NCBI GenBank assembly: GCA_011773985.1
Contig: WVWN01000062.1
Span: 1-64,000, forward strand
Direction: 5' to 3'
From: Candidatus Zixiibacteriota bacterium
GTDB taxonomy: Bacteria; RBG-13-66-14; B26-G2; WVWN01
Length of the DNA: 64,000 bases
The position numbers and the translations under genes are program-made. The stretch's first letter is position 1. Each line of letters opens with the position of its first letter. Positions 51,486-61,843 of this stretch are shown one piece after another. Below the pieces are notes generated by a model. The model was not told the DNA's origin, searched no databases, and saw nothing but the letters and a program-made list of their open reading frames with translations.

Positions 51486-52460
51486 ATGAAGGTAGTTATT
51501 CCCGTAGCGGGGCAAGGAACGCGGCTCCGCCCCCATACGCACACCGTTCCCAAGGCGATGTTGCACGTCGCCGGGAAAACCATCATCGAGTATATCCTCG
51601 ACGAAGTTTCCTCGGTAAAGCCCGACGAGTACGTGTTTATCATAGGTTACCTCGGCGGCAAGCTGCGGCCTTTTCTCGAAAAGAAGATTACGAAGCCGGT
51701 TCGCTTCGTCGTGCAGGAGGAAACGCTCGGCATCGCGCACGCGCTGCATCAGGCGTGCGATTACTTTAAGGATGGGCCTTTCCTCATCGTATTGGGTGAC
51801 ACGATATTTCAGGCCGACTTGCCGCGCGTCGTAAAGAAGGGAGTCTCGGCCGTAGGCGTTCGCGTCGTCGACGACCCGCGCCGCTTCGGCGTCGTCGTTC
51901 TCGACGGGGAACGCGTTATGAAGCTGGTCGAGAAGCCTCAGACCCCCGTTTCGACGTTGGCCATCGCGGGCGTATATTACATAAACGACTCGGGCCTACT
52001 GGCCGATTGTATAGGCCGCGTCGTGGAGGGGGATATCAAGACGCGGGGCGAGTATCAACTTACGGATGCGCTCCAGCTTATGGTAGACGCCGGCCACGAT
52101 ATCGAAACCTTTCCCATCGAGGGTTGGTTCGACTGCGGCGAGCCGAGCGCGTTGCTGGAGACGAACCGCGCGCTACTCGCGCGCGTCGAAGAGGTCCCGA
52201 AGCGGCCGGGCTCGATAATCATCCCGCCCGTATGGATAGACGAGAGCGCCGCGATCCAGAACTCGATAATCGGCCCCAACGTCTCCGCGGCCGGCGGTGC
52301 CATCATCAAAGACTCCATCGTGCGGGACAGCATCGTGAGCGAGTACGCCGCGGTCGAGGCGCTGATTCTTCAAGGGTCCATCATCGGCGACCGGGCGACG
52401 GCCCAAGGCAAGCCCGCCTCCCTGAACGTCGGCGACTCGTCGCAAGTCGAACTGGCCTAA
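51486..52460 (+). CDS. Sugar-1-phosphate nucleotidyltransferase with left-handed beta-helix tail
   Basis: This 324-residue NTP-transferase has the signature GQGTRLRPHTHTVPKAMLHV (about 9-28). A Rossmann-like catalytic domain follows with VLGDTIF (metal-binding Asp), EKPQTP and GEYQLTDALQLM. The C-terminal about 70 residues (IIPPVWIDESAAIQNSIIGP and repeats such as SIVRDSIVSEYA) form a hexapeptide-type beta-helix. The family includes RmlA-long, GlmU-type and archaeal bifunctional nucleotidyltransferases; the exact sugar is not readable. A GGGAGG precedes ATG 51486. Confidence 0.88.
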   Translation: MKVVIPVAGQGTRLRPHTHTVPKAMLHVAGKTIIEYILDEVSSVKPDEYVFIIGYLGGKLRPFLEKKITKPVRFVVQEETLGIAHALHQACDYFKDGPFLIVLGDTIFQADLPRVVKKGVSAVGVRVVDDPRRFGVVVLDGERVMKLVEKPQTPVSTLAIAGVYYINDSGLLADCIGRVVEGDIKTRGEYQLTDALQLMVDAGHDIETFPIEGWFDCGEPSALLETNRALLARVEEVPKRPGSIIIPPVWIDESAAIQNSIIGPNVSAAGGAIIKDSIVRDSIVSEYAAVEALILQGSIIGDRATAQGKPASLNVGDSSQVELA

Positions 52461-52565
52461 GTTCACGTTTAAACCCCGCGGCCGCCACCGCGGTCGAACG
52501 GTTAAGGAACGTACCCTTTGACCGGGACGACGGAAAGGCGGCCGAGCGAGGTGACGACCGTGGAA

Positions 52566-55500
52566 ATGAGAAGGAATTTGGCGGCGGCGAGCCGCTACGG
52601 CGTGGCGATATTGGCCACCGTGTTCGCGTTGGGCGCGGCGCTGAGCTGCCGCGTTACCGAGGAAGAGCGACGCCTTTGGTTATATTCCAACCGCGCGTTT
52701 TACCCGGGCGACGAGGTCACGGTTGAACTCGAGGCCCGCGGTCTTGAGGATGTCGAGATGGCCGTTTACCCTCTCGACCTCGCGGCCGCGGCCGAGCACC
52801 CGGACCTGGATTTACATTCCCTCGCGGGAATAGACTTTACGGGCGTTAAGCCCATCGAGACCTGGCGGGAGAAGTTCGAGAGCCGCGATTATTGGAATTA
52901 TAAGACGGTAAGCTTGCCGGTTAAAGAGGAAGGGGCGTACCTGGTTAAGGCGTCGGCCAAAGGTAACGTCGCCACGGCGCTCGTCGTCGTGACGCGAATC
53001 GCGCTAGTCGTCAAAACGGACAAAGGCAGCCTTACGGCCTACGCCGCGGAGCGGATGTCGGGCGAGCCCGTCGCCGACGTCGAGGTTTTGACGTTCCCGC
53101 GCGTCGCCGAGGGCCTGACGACGGACGCCGACGGCCTGGCCGCCAAGGAAGGCATCGTCCTCCCCGAAGACGACACGAGCCTTACGGTTCTCGGCCGGAA
53201 GGGGTCCACCGTCGCTCTCTGCGACGCTTACTTCGGATATTATACCGGCGAACGGTACAAGGGTTACACGTACACGGACCGTCCCGTTTATCGCCCCGGG
53301 CAAACGGTCCATATGAAGGGTATCCTACGGCATTACGTGGGCGACGAGTACCGCAACCTGCCGGACGAGGAGGTCAAGGTCGAGGTCAACGTTCCCGCGG
53401 GCGATACCGCCTTTAAGGCTGAGTTGACGACGTCGGCCTTCGGCTCTTTCGCCGCGGAGTTTACGTTGGGCGAGGAACCGCCGCTGGGCCGCTACCACGT
53501 CAACACGCGGTTCCGCGACCAGCAATTCACCTCTTACTTCGACGTCGAGGAGTATCGGAAGCCCGAGTACGAGGTGGCCGTTGCTACCCATAAAGATTAC
53601 TACCTCGCGGGCGACGTAATGGTCTTCGACGTCACGGGCCGTTATTACTTCGGCGAGCCGGTGGCCCGCGCGGACGTGGACTACACCGTTTACCGCCGCG
53701 CGAAACACGAGTACGGGTGGCGGACTTACCGCTATAGTTGGTACTACGACGCCGGCGACTATTACGGTTATTACGATTGGGAGCAAGTGACCGCGGGCGA
53801 GGGGCAGCTGGACGACGACGGCCACTTCCGCGGGACGCTCGCCCTCGCGGACGAGCTCTCCTCTAATTATGAGTACCGCATCGATGCCGTCATGACGGAC
53901 GTGAGCCGCCGCGAGGTTACGGGTTCGGCGCAGGTGCCCGTGTGGCGCGCGGGCCTCGCGCTCTACGTTTATCTGGATAAATATTTCTACGCCCCGGGCG
54001 ACGCCGCCGTAATCACCTTTCAAAGTCGCGACCCTCTCGGTCGACCCTATGCGACCGACGTCTTGTTTGAAATTACTACCGAGCGGTGGGTGGAAAGCAA
54101 GGCCACGGGCCGCGGGAAATGGCTCGAGGAGACGATAACGCGGGACGAGGTTAGCGTAGGCCCGAGCGGCGAAGGCCGCTACCGCTTCGTCCCGGACGAG
54201 AACGGTTACTACGCCGTAAAGGCAAAGGCCTTCGACGAGGCCGGCAACGAAACCGAGTACACGGTTTCGTTCTACGTCGCAGACGAAAGTTATTACCATT
54301 CGTATTACTCGGGCTCGGGCGTAACGTTAACTTTGGATAAAGATACGTACCGCGTGGGCGACGTGGCTTTGGTGATGATTCAAATAGACCGGCCGGGCGC
54401 CGCGGCGCTGTTGTCGATAGAAGGCGACGAACTTTATCACGCGGAGGTTGTGCGGCCGCGGGGCAATACGGCCTTGGTAAAGGTCCCGGTCGAAGGGCGC
54501 TTTGCTCCTAACGTCTATTTAGAAGCGTTAGTGGTCGCGGACGACACGTACTCGTGCGCGGTCGCCGACGTCGTCGTTCCGCCCGAGGACCGCTTTTTAA
54601 CAGTCGATATCAAACCCGACAAGGAGACGTACGAGCCGCGCGAGGCCGCGACCTTTGCCGTCGAGGCGAAGGACTGGCGTGGGAGACCCGTAGCCGCGGA
54701 GGTCTCGCTTGGCGTCGCCGACGAATCGGTTTACGCCATTAAACCCGAAGCCGCTCCCGACATCCGCCAATTCTTCTACGAACGTCGCGGCCGCTACGTC
54801 ACTACGAACACCTCTTTCTACTTTTACTCCTACGGCTTGGGCTACGCCGAGGAAGCGCGAGGCATAGGGGCCGGCAATTTAATAGACGAGATGGCCTACG
54901 AGGAGGCTCCGGCGCCGACGGCCATAAGAGCTGCTAAGTCGAAGGAAGACGCGGGGTACGTCGAGCCGGTGATCCGGGCGTATTTCCCGGACACCGCTTT
55001 CTGGGGGCCGCAACTGGTAACCGACGAAAGCGGCAAGGCTCGCGCGGCCTTCGACATGCCCGACAGCTTGACGACGTGGCGCGCGACGGCGCGCGCGGTG
55101 ACGAAAGATACGCTCGTCGGCGGGGCGACGGCCAAAGTGATCGTGCGCAAGGATTTGCTAATCCGCCTCGAGACGCCGCGCACGTTGACGCAGTGGGACG
55201 ACGTCGTAATCTCGGGCGTCGTTCACAACTACTTGCCGTCGGCGCAGCGCGTCAAGGTGGAACTCCAAGCCGGCCCGGAGATAAAGGTCAAGGGCAAAGC
55301 CGTCAGCGACGTTACGATAGCGGCCGACGGCGAGGCGCGCGTCGATTGGCCTTGTTTCGTCGAGGGCGTCGGCGAGACGACGTTTACGGCCAAGGCGTTG
55401 ACGCGGCTCGAGTCGGACGCGATGGAGCTAACGATACCGATACTGCCCCACGGCCTGGAGTACAATCTGGCGTCGGCGCGCGCGGAGAGCGCGTCGTTCC

Positions 55501-57062
55501 GGGAAGTCGTCGCCGTACCGGACGACGCCGTAACCGGCGCTACGGTTTTGGAAATATCCCTCGCGCCCTCGCTCGCCGGCACGATGCTCGACGCGCTCGC
55601 GTACCTCGCCGGCTATCCCTATGGCTGCGTCGAACAGACGATGAGCCGTTTTCTGCCGACGGTATACGTCGCGCAGACGTTGCAGAAGCTGGGCCTGGAG
55701 AACGAAGAGCTCGAGGCGGAGCTGCCCAAAATGGTCAAGGCCGGCGTCGAGAGGTTGTACAACTTCCAACACGGCGACGGTGGATGGGGTTGGTGGACCG
55801 ACGACGAGACGCACCCCTTCATGACGGCCTACGTGTGCTACGGCCTGTTGAAGGCGCGCGAAGCCGACTTCGACGTGCGGGACGACGTGCTCGCCAAAGG
55901 CCTGAAATCCCTCGGGGACCATCTCGACGGCGCGAAGGGGGAGAAGGGGTCGACGTACCTCTACATGCTTTACGTGCTGGCGGAGGCGGGGCGCGACGAG
56001 GGGGCCCGCGAACTCGTCCACGCTTTTAAGAAGCGCAATAAATCCGACGCGTACGAGCTTTCACTTCTCGCGCTCGCGCTCGCGAAGCGGGGTTTGGTGA
56101 GCGAGGCCCGGGTTGCGCTCGACGACCTCGACGAACTCGCCGTTGAAGAGGGCCACTTCGTCCACTTCACCGGCGTCGGCGAGTGGCACTACAGCTGGCA
56201 CGACAGCCCCATACAGACGACGGCAACGGCGCTGCGGGCCATCGTCGCGACGCGAGGCGCCGACGACGAGAAGTTAGAAGGAATGGTCCGCTGGCTGGCA
56301 CTCAAACGGCGCGGTAACTATTGGCGGAGCACGCAGGAGACCGCGGCGGTCGTATTCGCGCTCAGCGATTACCTCGCGGTTACGAGCGAGCTCGAGGGCG
56401 ATTACGTCGCGCGCGTGCTGGTCAACGGCGCCGAGGCGGGTACGTTGCGCGTTACGCCCGAAAACGTCGCCTCCGCCAAGCTGCACCTCTACCTAAGAGA
56501 CAAGGAGGGCGCGGTTAAAGCGGGCGAAAACGACGTCGACGTCGAGGTCGACGGAACGGGAAAGGTATATTACTCGACGCTGCTTACGTATTACAAACAG
56601 GAGGACGAGATTTCGCCCGTCAACGAGGGCTTCGCGGTGAGCCGCAAGTATTACCGTTTAGCTAAGGGCGGTGCGGAGGCCGTCGAGGGGATACCGGGCG
56701 TCGTAAGGTCGGGGGACCGATTCCGGGTAGACGTGACCTTCGGCGTCGCAAGGCCGATGGAATACGTGATACTCGAGGATTATTTCCCCTCCGGCTTCGA
56801 GGTGGACGAGGACGCGCTCGCGCGCGAATATTACTACGATTGGTACCAACGGAACTTTTACCGGGAGCGGCGCGACGAGAAGATGGCGTTCTTTTTCACC
56901 GAACTCTCGGCCGGCGAATACACCGTCTCCTACGTAATCCACGCCGAACAGCCGGGAAGGCACCTGGCGCTGCCGGCGAAGGCGTCGCTGATGTATGCGC
57001 CCGAGGTCTGGGGCAGCTCGGGCGAGGCGTCGTTCAACGTCCTGTTGGAGACGCGCGGCTAA
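52566..57062 (+). CDS. Alpha-2-macroglobulin family lipoprotein (bacterial, thioester-containing)
   Basis: This protein of about 1498 residues has a lipoprotein signal (LGAALSC). Its many MG beta-sandwich domains include VYRPGQTVHMKGILRHYVGD and, later, LTLDKDTYRVGDVALVMIQI. The bait-region area around 760-820 is less conserved. The thioester motif PYGCVEQTMSRFLPT has Cys1021, and the alpha-helical TED domain that follows includes QHGDGGWGWWTDDETHPF. Bacterial A2M proteins are envelope protease traps. The usual partner pbpC is not adjacent. ATG 52566 is chosen; GTG 52560 and TTG 52518 are alternatives. A terminator follows. Confidence 0.92.
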   Translation: MRRNLAAASRYGVAILATVFALGAALSCRVTEEERRLWLYSNRAFYPGDEVTVELEARGLEDVEMAVYPLDLAAAAEHPDLDLHSLAGIDFTGVKPIETWREKFESRDYWNYKTVSLPVKEEGAYLVKASAKGNVATALVVVTRIALVVKTDKGSLTAYAAERMSGEPVADVEVLTFPRVAEGLTTDADGLAAKEGIVLPEDDTSLTVLGRKGSTVALCDAYFGYYTGERYKGYTYTDRPVYRPGQTVHMKGILRHYVGDEYRNLPDEEVKVEVNVPAGDTAFKAELTTSAFGSFAAEFTLGEEPPLGRYHVNTRFRDQQFTSYFDVEEYRKPEYEVAVATHKDYYLAGDVMVFDVTGRYYFGEPVARADVDYTVYRRAKHEYGWRTYRYSWYYDAGDYYGYYDWEQVTAGEGQLDDDGHFRGTLALADELSSNYEYRIDAVMTDVSRREVTGSAQVPVWRAGLALYVYLDKYFYAPGDAAVITFQSRDPLGRPYATDVLFEITTERWVESKATGRGKWLEETITRDEVSVGPSGEGRYRFVPDENGYYAVKAKAFDEAGNETEYTVSFYVADESYYHSYYSGSGVTLTLDKDTYRVGDVALVMIQIDRPGAAALLSIEGDELYHAEVVRPRGNTALVKVPVEGRFAPNVYLEALVVADDTYSCAVADVVVPPEDRFLTVDIKPDKETYEPREAATFAVEAKDWRGRPVAAEVSLGVADESVYAIKPEAAPDIRQFFYERRGRYVTTNTSFYFYSYGLGYAEEARGIGAGNLIDEMAYEEAPAPTAIRAAKSKEDAGYVEPVIRAYFPDTAFWGPQLVTDESGKARAAFDMPDSLTTWRATARAVTKDTLVGGATAKVIVRKDLLIRLETPRTLTQWDDVVISGVVHNYLPSAQRVKVELQAGPEIKVKGKAVSDVTIAADGEARVDWPCFVEGVGETTFTAKALTRLESDAMELTIPILPHGLEYNLASARAESASFREVVAVPDDAVTGATVLEISLAPSLAGTMLDALAYLAGYPYGCVEQTMSRFLPTVYVAQTLQKLGLENEELEAELPKMVKAGVERLYNFQHGDGGWGWWTDDETHPFMTAYVCYGLLKAREADFDVRDDVLAKGLKSLGDHLDGAKGEKGSTYLYMLYVLAEAGRDEGARELVHAFKKRNKSDAYELSLLALALAKRGLVSEARVALDDLDELAVEEGHFVHFTGVGEWHYSWHDSPIQTTATALRAIVATRGADDEKLEGMVRWLALKRRGNYWRSTQETAAVVFALSDYLAVTSELEGDYVARVLVNGAEAGTLRVTPENVASAKLHLYLRDKEGAVKAGENDVDVEVDGTGKVYYSTLLTYYKQEDEISPVNEGFAVSRKYYRLAKGGAEAVEGIPGVVRSGDRFRVDVTFGVARPMEYVILEDYFPSGFEVDEDALAREYYYDWYQRNFYRERRDEKMAFFFTELSAGEYTVSYVIHAEQPGRHLALPAKASLMYAPEVWGSSGEASFNVLLETRG

Positions 57063-57080
57063 GGAGCCTCTTTAGGTCGA

Positions 57081-57109
57081 GGCCGGCTTTGGAAGCCGGC
57101 CCTTTCTTT
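57081..57109 (+). terminator. Rho-independent terminator after the A2M gene
   Basis: The stem GGCCGGCTT / AAGCCGGCC with a 3-base loop is followed by CTTTCTTT. Confidence 0.85.
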
Positions 57110-57207
57110 ATGGAACGTCGAGGTCGTGGCGTGGTATTATTTAAGGTGCCTGCGTCTTGCCCGAGGGGCGGTACGTTCCACGGTTTTAGTAAGAAGAGAG
57201 GATGCCT

Positions 57208-57924
57208 ATGCGCCTGGACCACGCCTTTTGGCCCGACGTCGAGAAGTACCTCGAGGGCGACGACCGGTTGTTACTGCCTACCGGCTCGGTGGAGCAACAC
57301 GGCCCCGCAGTCGCTACCGGCATCGATTACATAATCGCGACCGCGGTCGCCGGCGCCGCGGCCGAACGAATGGGGATCTACGTCGCGCCGCCCCTCTGTT
57401 ACGGGATGTCGCTGCACCACGCGTCGTTCGCGGGGACGGCGAGCCTCAAGCCCTCGAGTTATCTCCGCCTACTCGTGGACTTGCTCGGTTTCCTGGTGGC
57501 CCATGGATTTAAGCGCGTCGTGGTCGTCAACGGCCACGGCGGCAACGCTCCAACGCTCAACGCCGCGGCGGCCGAGGTCGCGTACGAGCACGAGGGCGCG
57601 CATATTCTGATTCAAAACTGGTACGATTTGGAAGCCGTCGAAAAGCTAATCGAAAAGGCTTTCGGGGCGAAGGAGGGAAGCCATGCGACGCCGGCGGAGA
57701 CGTCGTTGCTTATGTACTTGAGACCCGAGCTCGTCGGCGACGTTTCGAAAGTGGCGCTTACCGAACCGTGCCTCATCGCGTGGCACCCCGGGGCCAAGGA
57801 CCTCCGCGAACATTACCCGCAAGGCGCCGTCGGCTCGGACGCGAAGCTGGCTTCGGCCGAGATAGGTGAGAAACTATTCGAACTGGCGGTGGCGGGGATA
57901 GTCGAAGTTGTGGGTAAACTTTAA
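57208..57924 (+). CDS. Creatininase family metal-dependent hydrolase
   Basis: This protein of about 238 residues is of the creatininase/amidohydrolase family that acts on cyclic amide or formamide bonds. The metal ligands and motifs are visible: LPTGSVEQHGPAVATGIDYI with Glu, His and Asp (about 25-44), YGMSLHHASFAGTASL, and VVVVNGHGGNAPTLNAAAAE (about 110-129), with a later Glu in SHATPAETSLLMY. The real substrate is not known. ATG 57208 is preferred because AGAGG ends 6 bases upstream; ATG 57202 has no spacing. A terminator shared with uvrA follows. Confidence 0.88.
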   Translation: MRLDHAFWPDVEKYLEGDDRLLLPTGSVEQHGPAVATGIDYIIATAVAGAAAERMGIYVAPPLCYGMSLHHASFAGTASLKPSSYLRLLVDLLGFLVAHGFKRVVVVNGHGGNAPTLNAAAAEVAYEHEGAHILIQNWYDLEAVEKLIEKAFGAKEGSHATPAETSLLMYLRPELVGDVSKVALTEPCLIAWHPGAKDLREHYPQGAVGSDAKLASAEIGEKLFELAVAGIVEVVGKL

Positions 57925-57940
57925 GGTGGGTATAAGGGTA

Positions 57941-57966
57941 AAGCCGGCCTCGGGGCCGGCTTATTT
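57941..57966. terminator. Terminator between the creatininase gene and uvrA
   Basis: The stem AAGCCGGCC / GGCCGGCTT has a TCGG loop and is followed by TATTTTTT on the plus strand. It overlaps the minus-strand uvrA stop codon at 57961-57963, so its T run on the plus strand serves the creatininase gene best. Confidence 0.8.
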
Positions 57967-60798
57967 TTTCGAAAAAACTTCCTTAAGATATTTTCCCGTA
58001 TGAGATTTTCGGTTTCGGGCAATTTCCTCCGGCGTGCCCGCGGCGACGAGGTAGCCGCCCGCGTCGCCCCCCTCGGGGCCGAGGTCGATCACGTAGTCGG
58101 CGTTTTTTATTACGTCCAAGTTGTGTTCGATGACGACGACGGTGTTGCCCGCATCCACTAGCCGCTGCAGGACCGCGAGGAGCTTTTTAACGTCGTCGAA
58201 GTGGAGGCCGGTAGTCGGCTCGTCCAGAAAGTAAGCCGTTCGACCGGTTGCCCGTTTCGCGAGTTCCCGACTTAACTTGACGCGTTGCGCCTCGCCCCCC
58301 GAGAGGGTGGGGGCGGGTTGGCCGAGCTCGACGTAACCCAGGCCTACGTCGTAGAGCGTCTGGAGGACGCGTCTTATCCTCGGATGGGCGTCGAAGAACG
58401 CGAGCGCTTCCTCCACCGTCATCGCGAGGACGTCGGCGACGTTTTTCCCTTTATATTTAACGTCCAACGTCTCGCGGTTATAGCGTCTTCCCTTACACAC
58501 CTCGCACGGGATGTAGACGTCGGGGAGGAAGTGCATCTCGACCTTGATGATGCCGTCGCCGTCGCAGGCGTCGCACCGGCCCCCGCGGACGTTGAAGGAG
58601 AAGCGGCCCGGCTTGTAGCCGCGGGCCTTCGATTCCGGGAGTTCGCCGAAGAGCTGCCGTATGGGGTCGAAGACTTTGGTGTAGGTCGCCGGGTTGGAGC
58701 GGGGCGTCCGTCCGATCGGCTGCTGGTCGATCTCTATTACTTTGTCGAGGGCGTCGAGCCCCTCGATGGCGTCGTATTCGCCCGGCCTTACGGGCGACCG
58801 GTAAAGGCGTCGTTTGAGCGCCGGGAAGAAGGTCTCGGATACGAGGGACGATTTGCCGGAGCCGGAGACGCCGGTGACGCAGATGAACGTTCCCAAGGGA
58901 AAGGATACGTCCACGTTCTTGAGGTTGTGGTGGCGAACGCCGCGCAACGTGAGCGTGGGGCCGTTGCCGCGCCGGCGGGCTGCGGGCGTCGGTATGCGCG
59001 CGTCGCCCCGCAGATAACGGCCCGTCACCGATTTCCTCGACTTCTCGATTTCTGCGGGCCGGCCTTGGGCGACGACGCGGCCGCCGTGGATGCCGGCGCC
59101 CGGGCCGAGGTCGATGACGTAATCCGCGGCGCGAATCGTCTGCTCGTCGTGCTCCACGACGACGACGGTATTGCCCAAGTCGCGGAGCGAGCACAGCGTC
59201 CTCAGGAGGCGTTCGTTGTCGCGCTTGTGGAGGCCGATGGTAGGTTCGTCCAAAATGTAGGTTACGCCGACGAGCCCCGAGCCGACCTGCGTCGCCAACC
59301 GGATACGTTGTGCCTCGCCGCCCGAGAGCGTCGGCGCCGGCCGCTCGAGCGTGAGGTATTCCAAACCCACGTCCGCGAGGAAGCCCAGCCTCGCTCTTAA
59401 CTCCTTTACGATCTCCTTTGCGATAAGCGCTTTGTTCCCGACAAGCTTGAGTTGGCCGAAGAAAGCGAGCGCCTCCGTAACGGACAGCTCGCACGTTTCC
59501 GCGACGTTCTTCCCGCCCACGGTCACGGCGAGGGCCTCGGGCCTTAGGCGGGCGCCGCCGCAGGCCGGACAAGGGTCCTTACGAAAGAAGCGGCCGTAAT
59601 AGAACTCGCGCGCTTCCTCCGACTGCGTCTCCCGGTACAGTCGCTTCAACCTGGGGATCACGCCCTCCAGTTCGTGCACGAACTGATATACGCGGCCGTC
59701 CCGTTCGTAGCGCATGCGGAAGCGGCGCCCCTCGCTTCCGAAGAGCAATATGTCGCGGATCCGTTCCGACAGCTCTTTCCAAGGGGTATCCAGGTCGAAG
59801 CGCAGCTGTCGCGCCAGGTTCTCGAGGTACTGCCAGATATAGGAGTCGCCGTCGCGGCGGTAGGGTAGGATCGCGCCCTCGTTCAGCGACAGCGTGTCGT
59901 CCGGGACGACGAGCTCCTCGTCGACCTCGAGCGTAAAGCCTAAGCCGCCGCAGCTCGGGCACATGCCGTACGGGCTGTTGAAAGAGAACAGGCGCGGGCT
60001 TATTTCCGGGTAGGAGAGGTTGCAACTCGAGCAGGCGAAGTGCTTGCTGAAGACGCGGTCTTCGTGTCTGTTTTCGTTAAAGACCCTCGCGAGCGCGAGC
60101 CCCTCGCCCAACTCGAGCGCGGTCTCCAGCGAATCCGTAAGGCGGCGGTCGAGCCCCTCCTTCATTACGAGGCGGTCGACGACGGCGTAGATGGTATGTT
60201 TTTTATTTTTATTCAGTTTGATGTCGCCGTCGAGCTCGTATTCGCCGCCGTCCACGATTACGCGGGCGAATCCCTCGCGCCGCAGCCGTTCGAATTCGTT
60301 TCGGTGTTCGCCCTTGCGGCCCACGACGACGGGCGCCATAAGGTAGAGCTTGGTCCCCGCGGCGAGCCGCATCAGCTCGTCCACCATCTGCTCAGGCGCC
60401 TGTGCCGCTATCGGCCTTCCGCATTTGTAGCAATGCGGGTCGCCCGCGCGCGCGAAGAGTAGGCGAAGGTAGTCGTGGATTTCCGTCACGGTGGCTACGG
60501 TGGAACGCGGGTTTTTGCTCGCCGATTTCTGTTCGATGGCTATGGCGGGGGAGAGGCCTTCGATGTACTCGACCTCCGGCTTGTCCACCTGGCCGAGGAA
60601 CTGGCGGGCGTAGGCGGACAAGGATTCCACGTACCGCCGCTGGCCCTCCGCGTATAGGGTGTCGAGCGCGAGGGTCGATTTGCCCGAACCCGAGACGCCG
60701 GTGATGACGACGAATTGGTCGCGCGGTATTTTAACGTCCACGTTTTTGAGGTTATGCGCCGCGGCGCCTTTGATGAATATGTATTTTTTCGGGGCCAT
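57961..60798 (-). CDS. uvrA: UvrABC excinuclease subunit A
   Basis: This 945-residue damage sensor has two ABC ATPase modules. Walker A motifs are [19 protein letters not shown] in the first module and [17 protein letters not shown] in the second. Signature motifs [19 protein letters not shown] and [19 protein letters not shown] and Walker B sequences [15 protein letters not shown] and [15 protein letters not shown] follow. Zinc-binding Cys pairs are seen at about 253-280 ([20 protein letters not shown] region) and in [19 protein letters not shown] with CEVCKGRR. Length is normal. It works with UvrB and the UvrC encoded in this window. Confidence 0.96.
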   Translation of the reverse strand: MAPKKYIFIKGAAAHNLKNVDVKIPRDQFVVITGVSGSGKSTLALDTLYAEGQRRYVESLSAYARQFLGQVDKPEVEYIEGLSPAIAIEQKSASKNPRSTVATVTEIHDYLRLLFARAGDPHCYKCGRPIAAQAPEQMVDELMRLAAGTKLYLMAPVVVGRKGEHRNEFERLRREGFARVIVDGGEYELDGDIKLNKNKKHTIYAVVDRLVMKEGLDRRLTDSLETALELGEGLALARVFNENRHEDRVFSKHFACSSCNLSYPEISPRLFSFNSPYGMCPSCGGLGFTLEVDEELVVPDDTLSLNEGAILPYRRDGDSYIWQYLENLARQLRFDLDTPWKELSERIRDILLFGSEGRRFRMRYERDGRVYQFVHELEGVIPRLKRLYRETQSEEAREFYYGRFFRKDPCPACGGARLRPEALAVTVGGKNVAETCELSVTEALAFFGQLKLVGNKALIAKEIVKELRARLGFLADVGLEYLTLERPAPTLSGGEAQRIRLATQVGSGLVGVTYILDEPTIGLHKRDNERLLRTLCSLRDLGNTVVVVEHDEQTIRAADYVIDLGPGAGIHGGRVVAQGRPAEIEKSRKSVTGRYLRGDARIPTPAARRRGNGPTLTLRGVRHHNLKNVDVSFPLGTFICVTGVSGSGKSSLVSETFFPALKRRLYRSPVRPGEYDAIEGLDALDKVIEIDQQPIGRTPRSNPATYTKVFDPIRQLFGELPESKARGYKPGRFSFNVRGGRCDACDGDGIIKVEMHFLPDVYIPCEVCKGRRYNRETLDVKYKGKNVADVLAMTVEEALAFFDAHPRIRRVLQTLYDVGLGYVELGQPAPTLSGGEAQRVKLSRELAKRATGRTAYFLDEPTTGLHFDDVKKLLAVLQRLVDAGNTVVVIEHNLDVIKNADYVIDLGPEGGDAGGYLVAAGTPEEIARNRKSHTGKYLKEVFSKK

Positions 60799-60811
60799 AC
60801 GGGTCGTCGTG

Positions 60812-60838
60812 AAAAAAGGGCATAGCGAACTATGCCCT
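60812..60838 (-). terminator. Terminator of the small lipoprotein gene (minus strand)
   Basis: On the minus strand, GGGCATAG / CTATGCCC with a TTCG loop is followed by TTTTTTC. It lies between the lipoprotein gene and uvrA, so the latter needs its own promoter. Confidence 0.85.
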
Positions 60839-60868
60839 AAGAGCGGCGGTTGAATGCATCGTTAAATT

Positions 60869-61306
60869 TTAAAAGCCGCCGGGTATGATGTACATATCCG
60901 CGACGTTTATGCCCGTTTTTTTCTCGCCCGAGCCGACGGAGACGGGCGAAGGTATCCACTGCTTCGTCTCTTTGTTGTATCTGCCGTAGTACCCGACCGG
61001 GTCGACCCCCGGCGTGTACTTCGTGTCGCCGTTCTCGTCTTTCACGGCTACGACGTAGTAGGTTACTTCGGGTTCTACGAGCACGATAGTGTAGTTACCT
61101 TGGGAGTCGGTAACCGAGGCGTTCGAGAGCGGCGCCTCCGCGGCCAGGATTTTTCCTTCTTCGAGCAAGAGGACGAAGGCGCCGGAGAGATTTTTGCCGT
61201 CGTCTTTTACGTTGCCGGAGATGCTCCCTTTCTCCAACGCCTCCTCGCAAGCGAACAACGAGAAGGCCACGGCCGCAGCCGCTAAAACAAGGCACATTTC
61301 CCTCAT
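60869..61306 (-). CDS. Small lipoprotein with carboxypeptidase-regulatory-like domain
   Basis: This 145-residue protein has a lipoprotein signal ending FSLFAC (Cys near 20). A single beta-sandwich follows: GSISGNVKDDGKNLSGAFVL, NASVTDSQGNYTIVLV, and YYVVAVKDENGDTKYTPGVD. The pattern G-x-V-x-D...G-x-Y is that of prealbumin-like regulatory domains found in exported proteins. A strong AGGAGGAACAAAA precedes the ATG. It has its own terminator and seems to be a single-gene unit. The function is unknown. Confidence 0.8.
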   Translation of the reverse strand: MREMCLVLAAAAVAFSLFACEEALEKGSISGNVKDDGKNLSGAFVLLLEEGKILAAEAPLSNASVTDSQGNYTIVLVEPEVTYYVVAVKDENGDTKYTPGVDPVGYYGRYNKETKQWIPSPVSVGSGEKKTGINVADMYIIPGGF

Positions 61307-61380
61307 TTTTGTTCCTCCTTTTCGCTGATGCTATCATAAAAACGCCGTTCGGGCAAGTTGGATTTGGCGGCGTCGGTTTT

Positions 61381-61809
61381 TTATAAATTTACCTCGACCT
61401 CCTTGTATTTGCCCGGTGGTAAGTAGCGGCTCGCTTCGGCCTTCACGACGACGATGGCAAGGCGCGGGTCGTCGGCGCCCTCCCAATAACCCTCCGCGGC
61501 GTAAGGGCCCTTTTTGAAAATCGTTTTGCGGGCCGCCGGGTCCGCCACGAGCTCGGCGGCGCCGGCGATGCGGTAGTAACCTCGCCACCGGCCGCGGTTT
61601 ACGGGTATGCACACTTCGACGTGGGGGTTCTTTTTTATCTGTTTTACCTTGGCGTCCCCCGAGTAGGTACTAAAGCAGATTTTTCTGCCGACGAGGAAAA
61701 ATGAAACGGGCCTGAGCGTCGGCTGGCCCCGCCGCGCGATCGTCGCGAGGTAACCGGTTTTATTGTTTTTAGGTTCAAAATATTTTTTGAAGGCGGGGAA
61801 ATCGCCCAT
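61381..61809 (-). CDS. Pyridoxamine 5'-phosphate oxidase-fold (PNPOx-like) protein
   Basis: This 142-residue protein has the split-barrel flavin-binding fold: GYLATIARRGQPTLRPVSFF, then ICFSTYSGDAKVKQIKKNPH and VEVCIPVNRGRWRGYYRIAG. Such proteins bind FMN, F420 or haem; the cofactor here is not evident. ATG 61809 is chosen because GGAGGTCAAAA directly precedes it; a longer version to 61860 would overlap the next gene. It lies 34 bases after the TPR gene on the same strand. Confidence 0.82.
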   Translation of the reverse strand: MGDFPAFKKYFEPKNNKTGYLATIARRGQPTLRPVSFFLVGRKICFSTYSGDAKVKQIKKNPHVEVCIPVNRGRWRGYYRIAGAAELVADPAARKTIFKKGPYAAEGYWEGADDPRLAIVVVKAEASRYLPPGKYKEVEVNL

Positions 61810-61843
61810 TTTTGACCTCCCGATTATTTCGTTTTCTGCCTGT

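Noticed and set aside
58285-59400. Plus-strand open reading frame inside uvrA
   Set aside because: It is a shadow of the conserved uvrA sequence, with no family motifs or ribosome-binding site.
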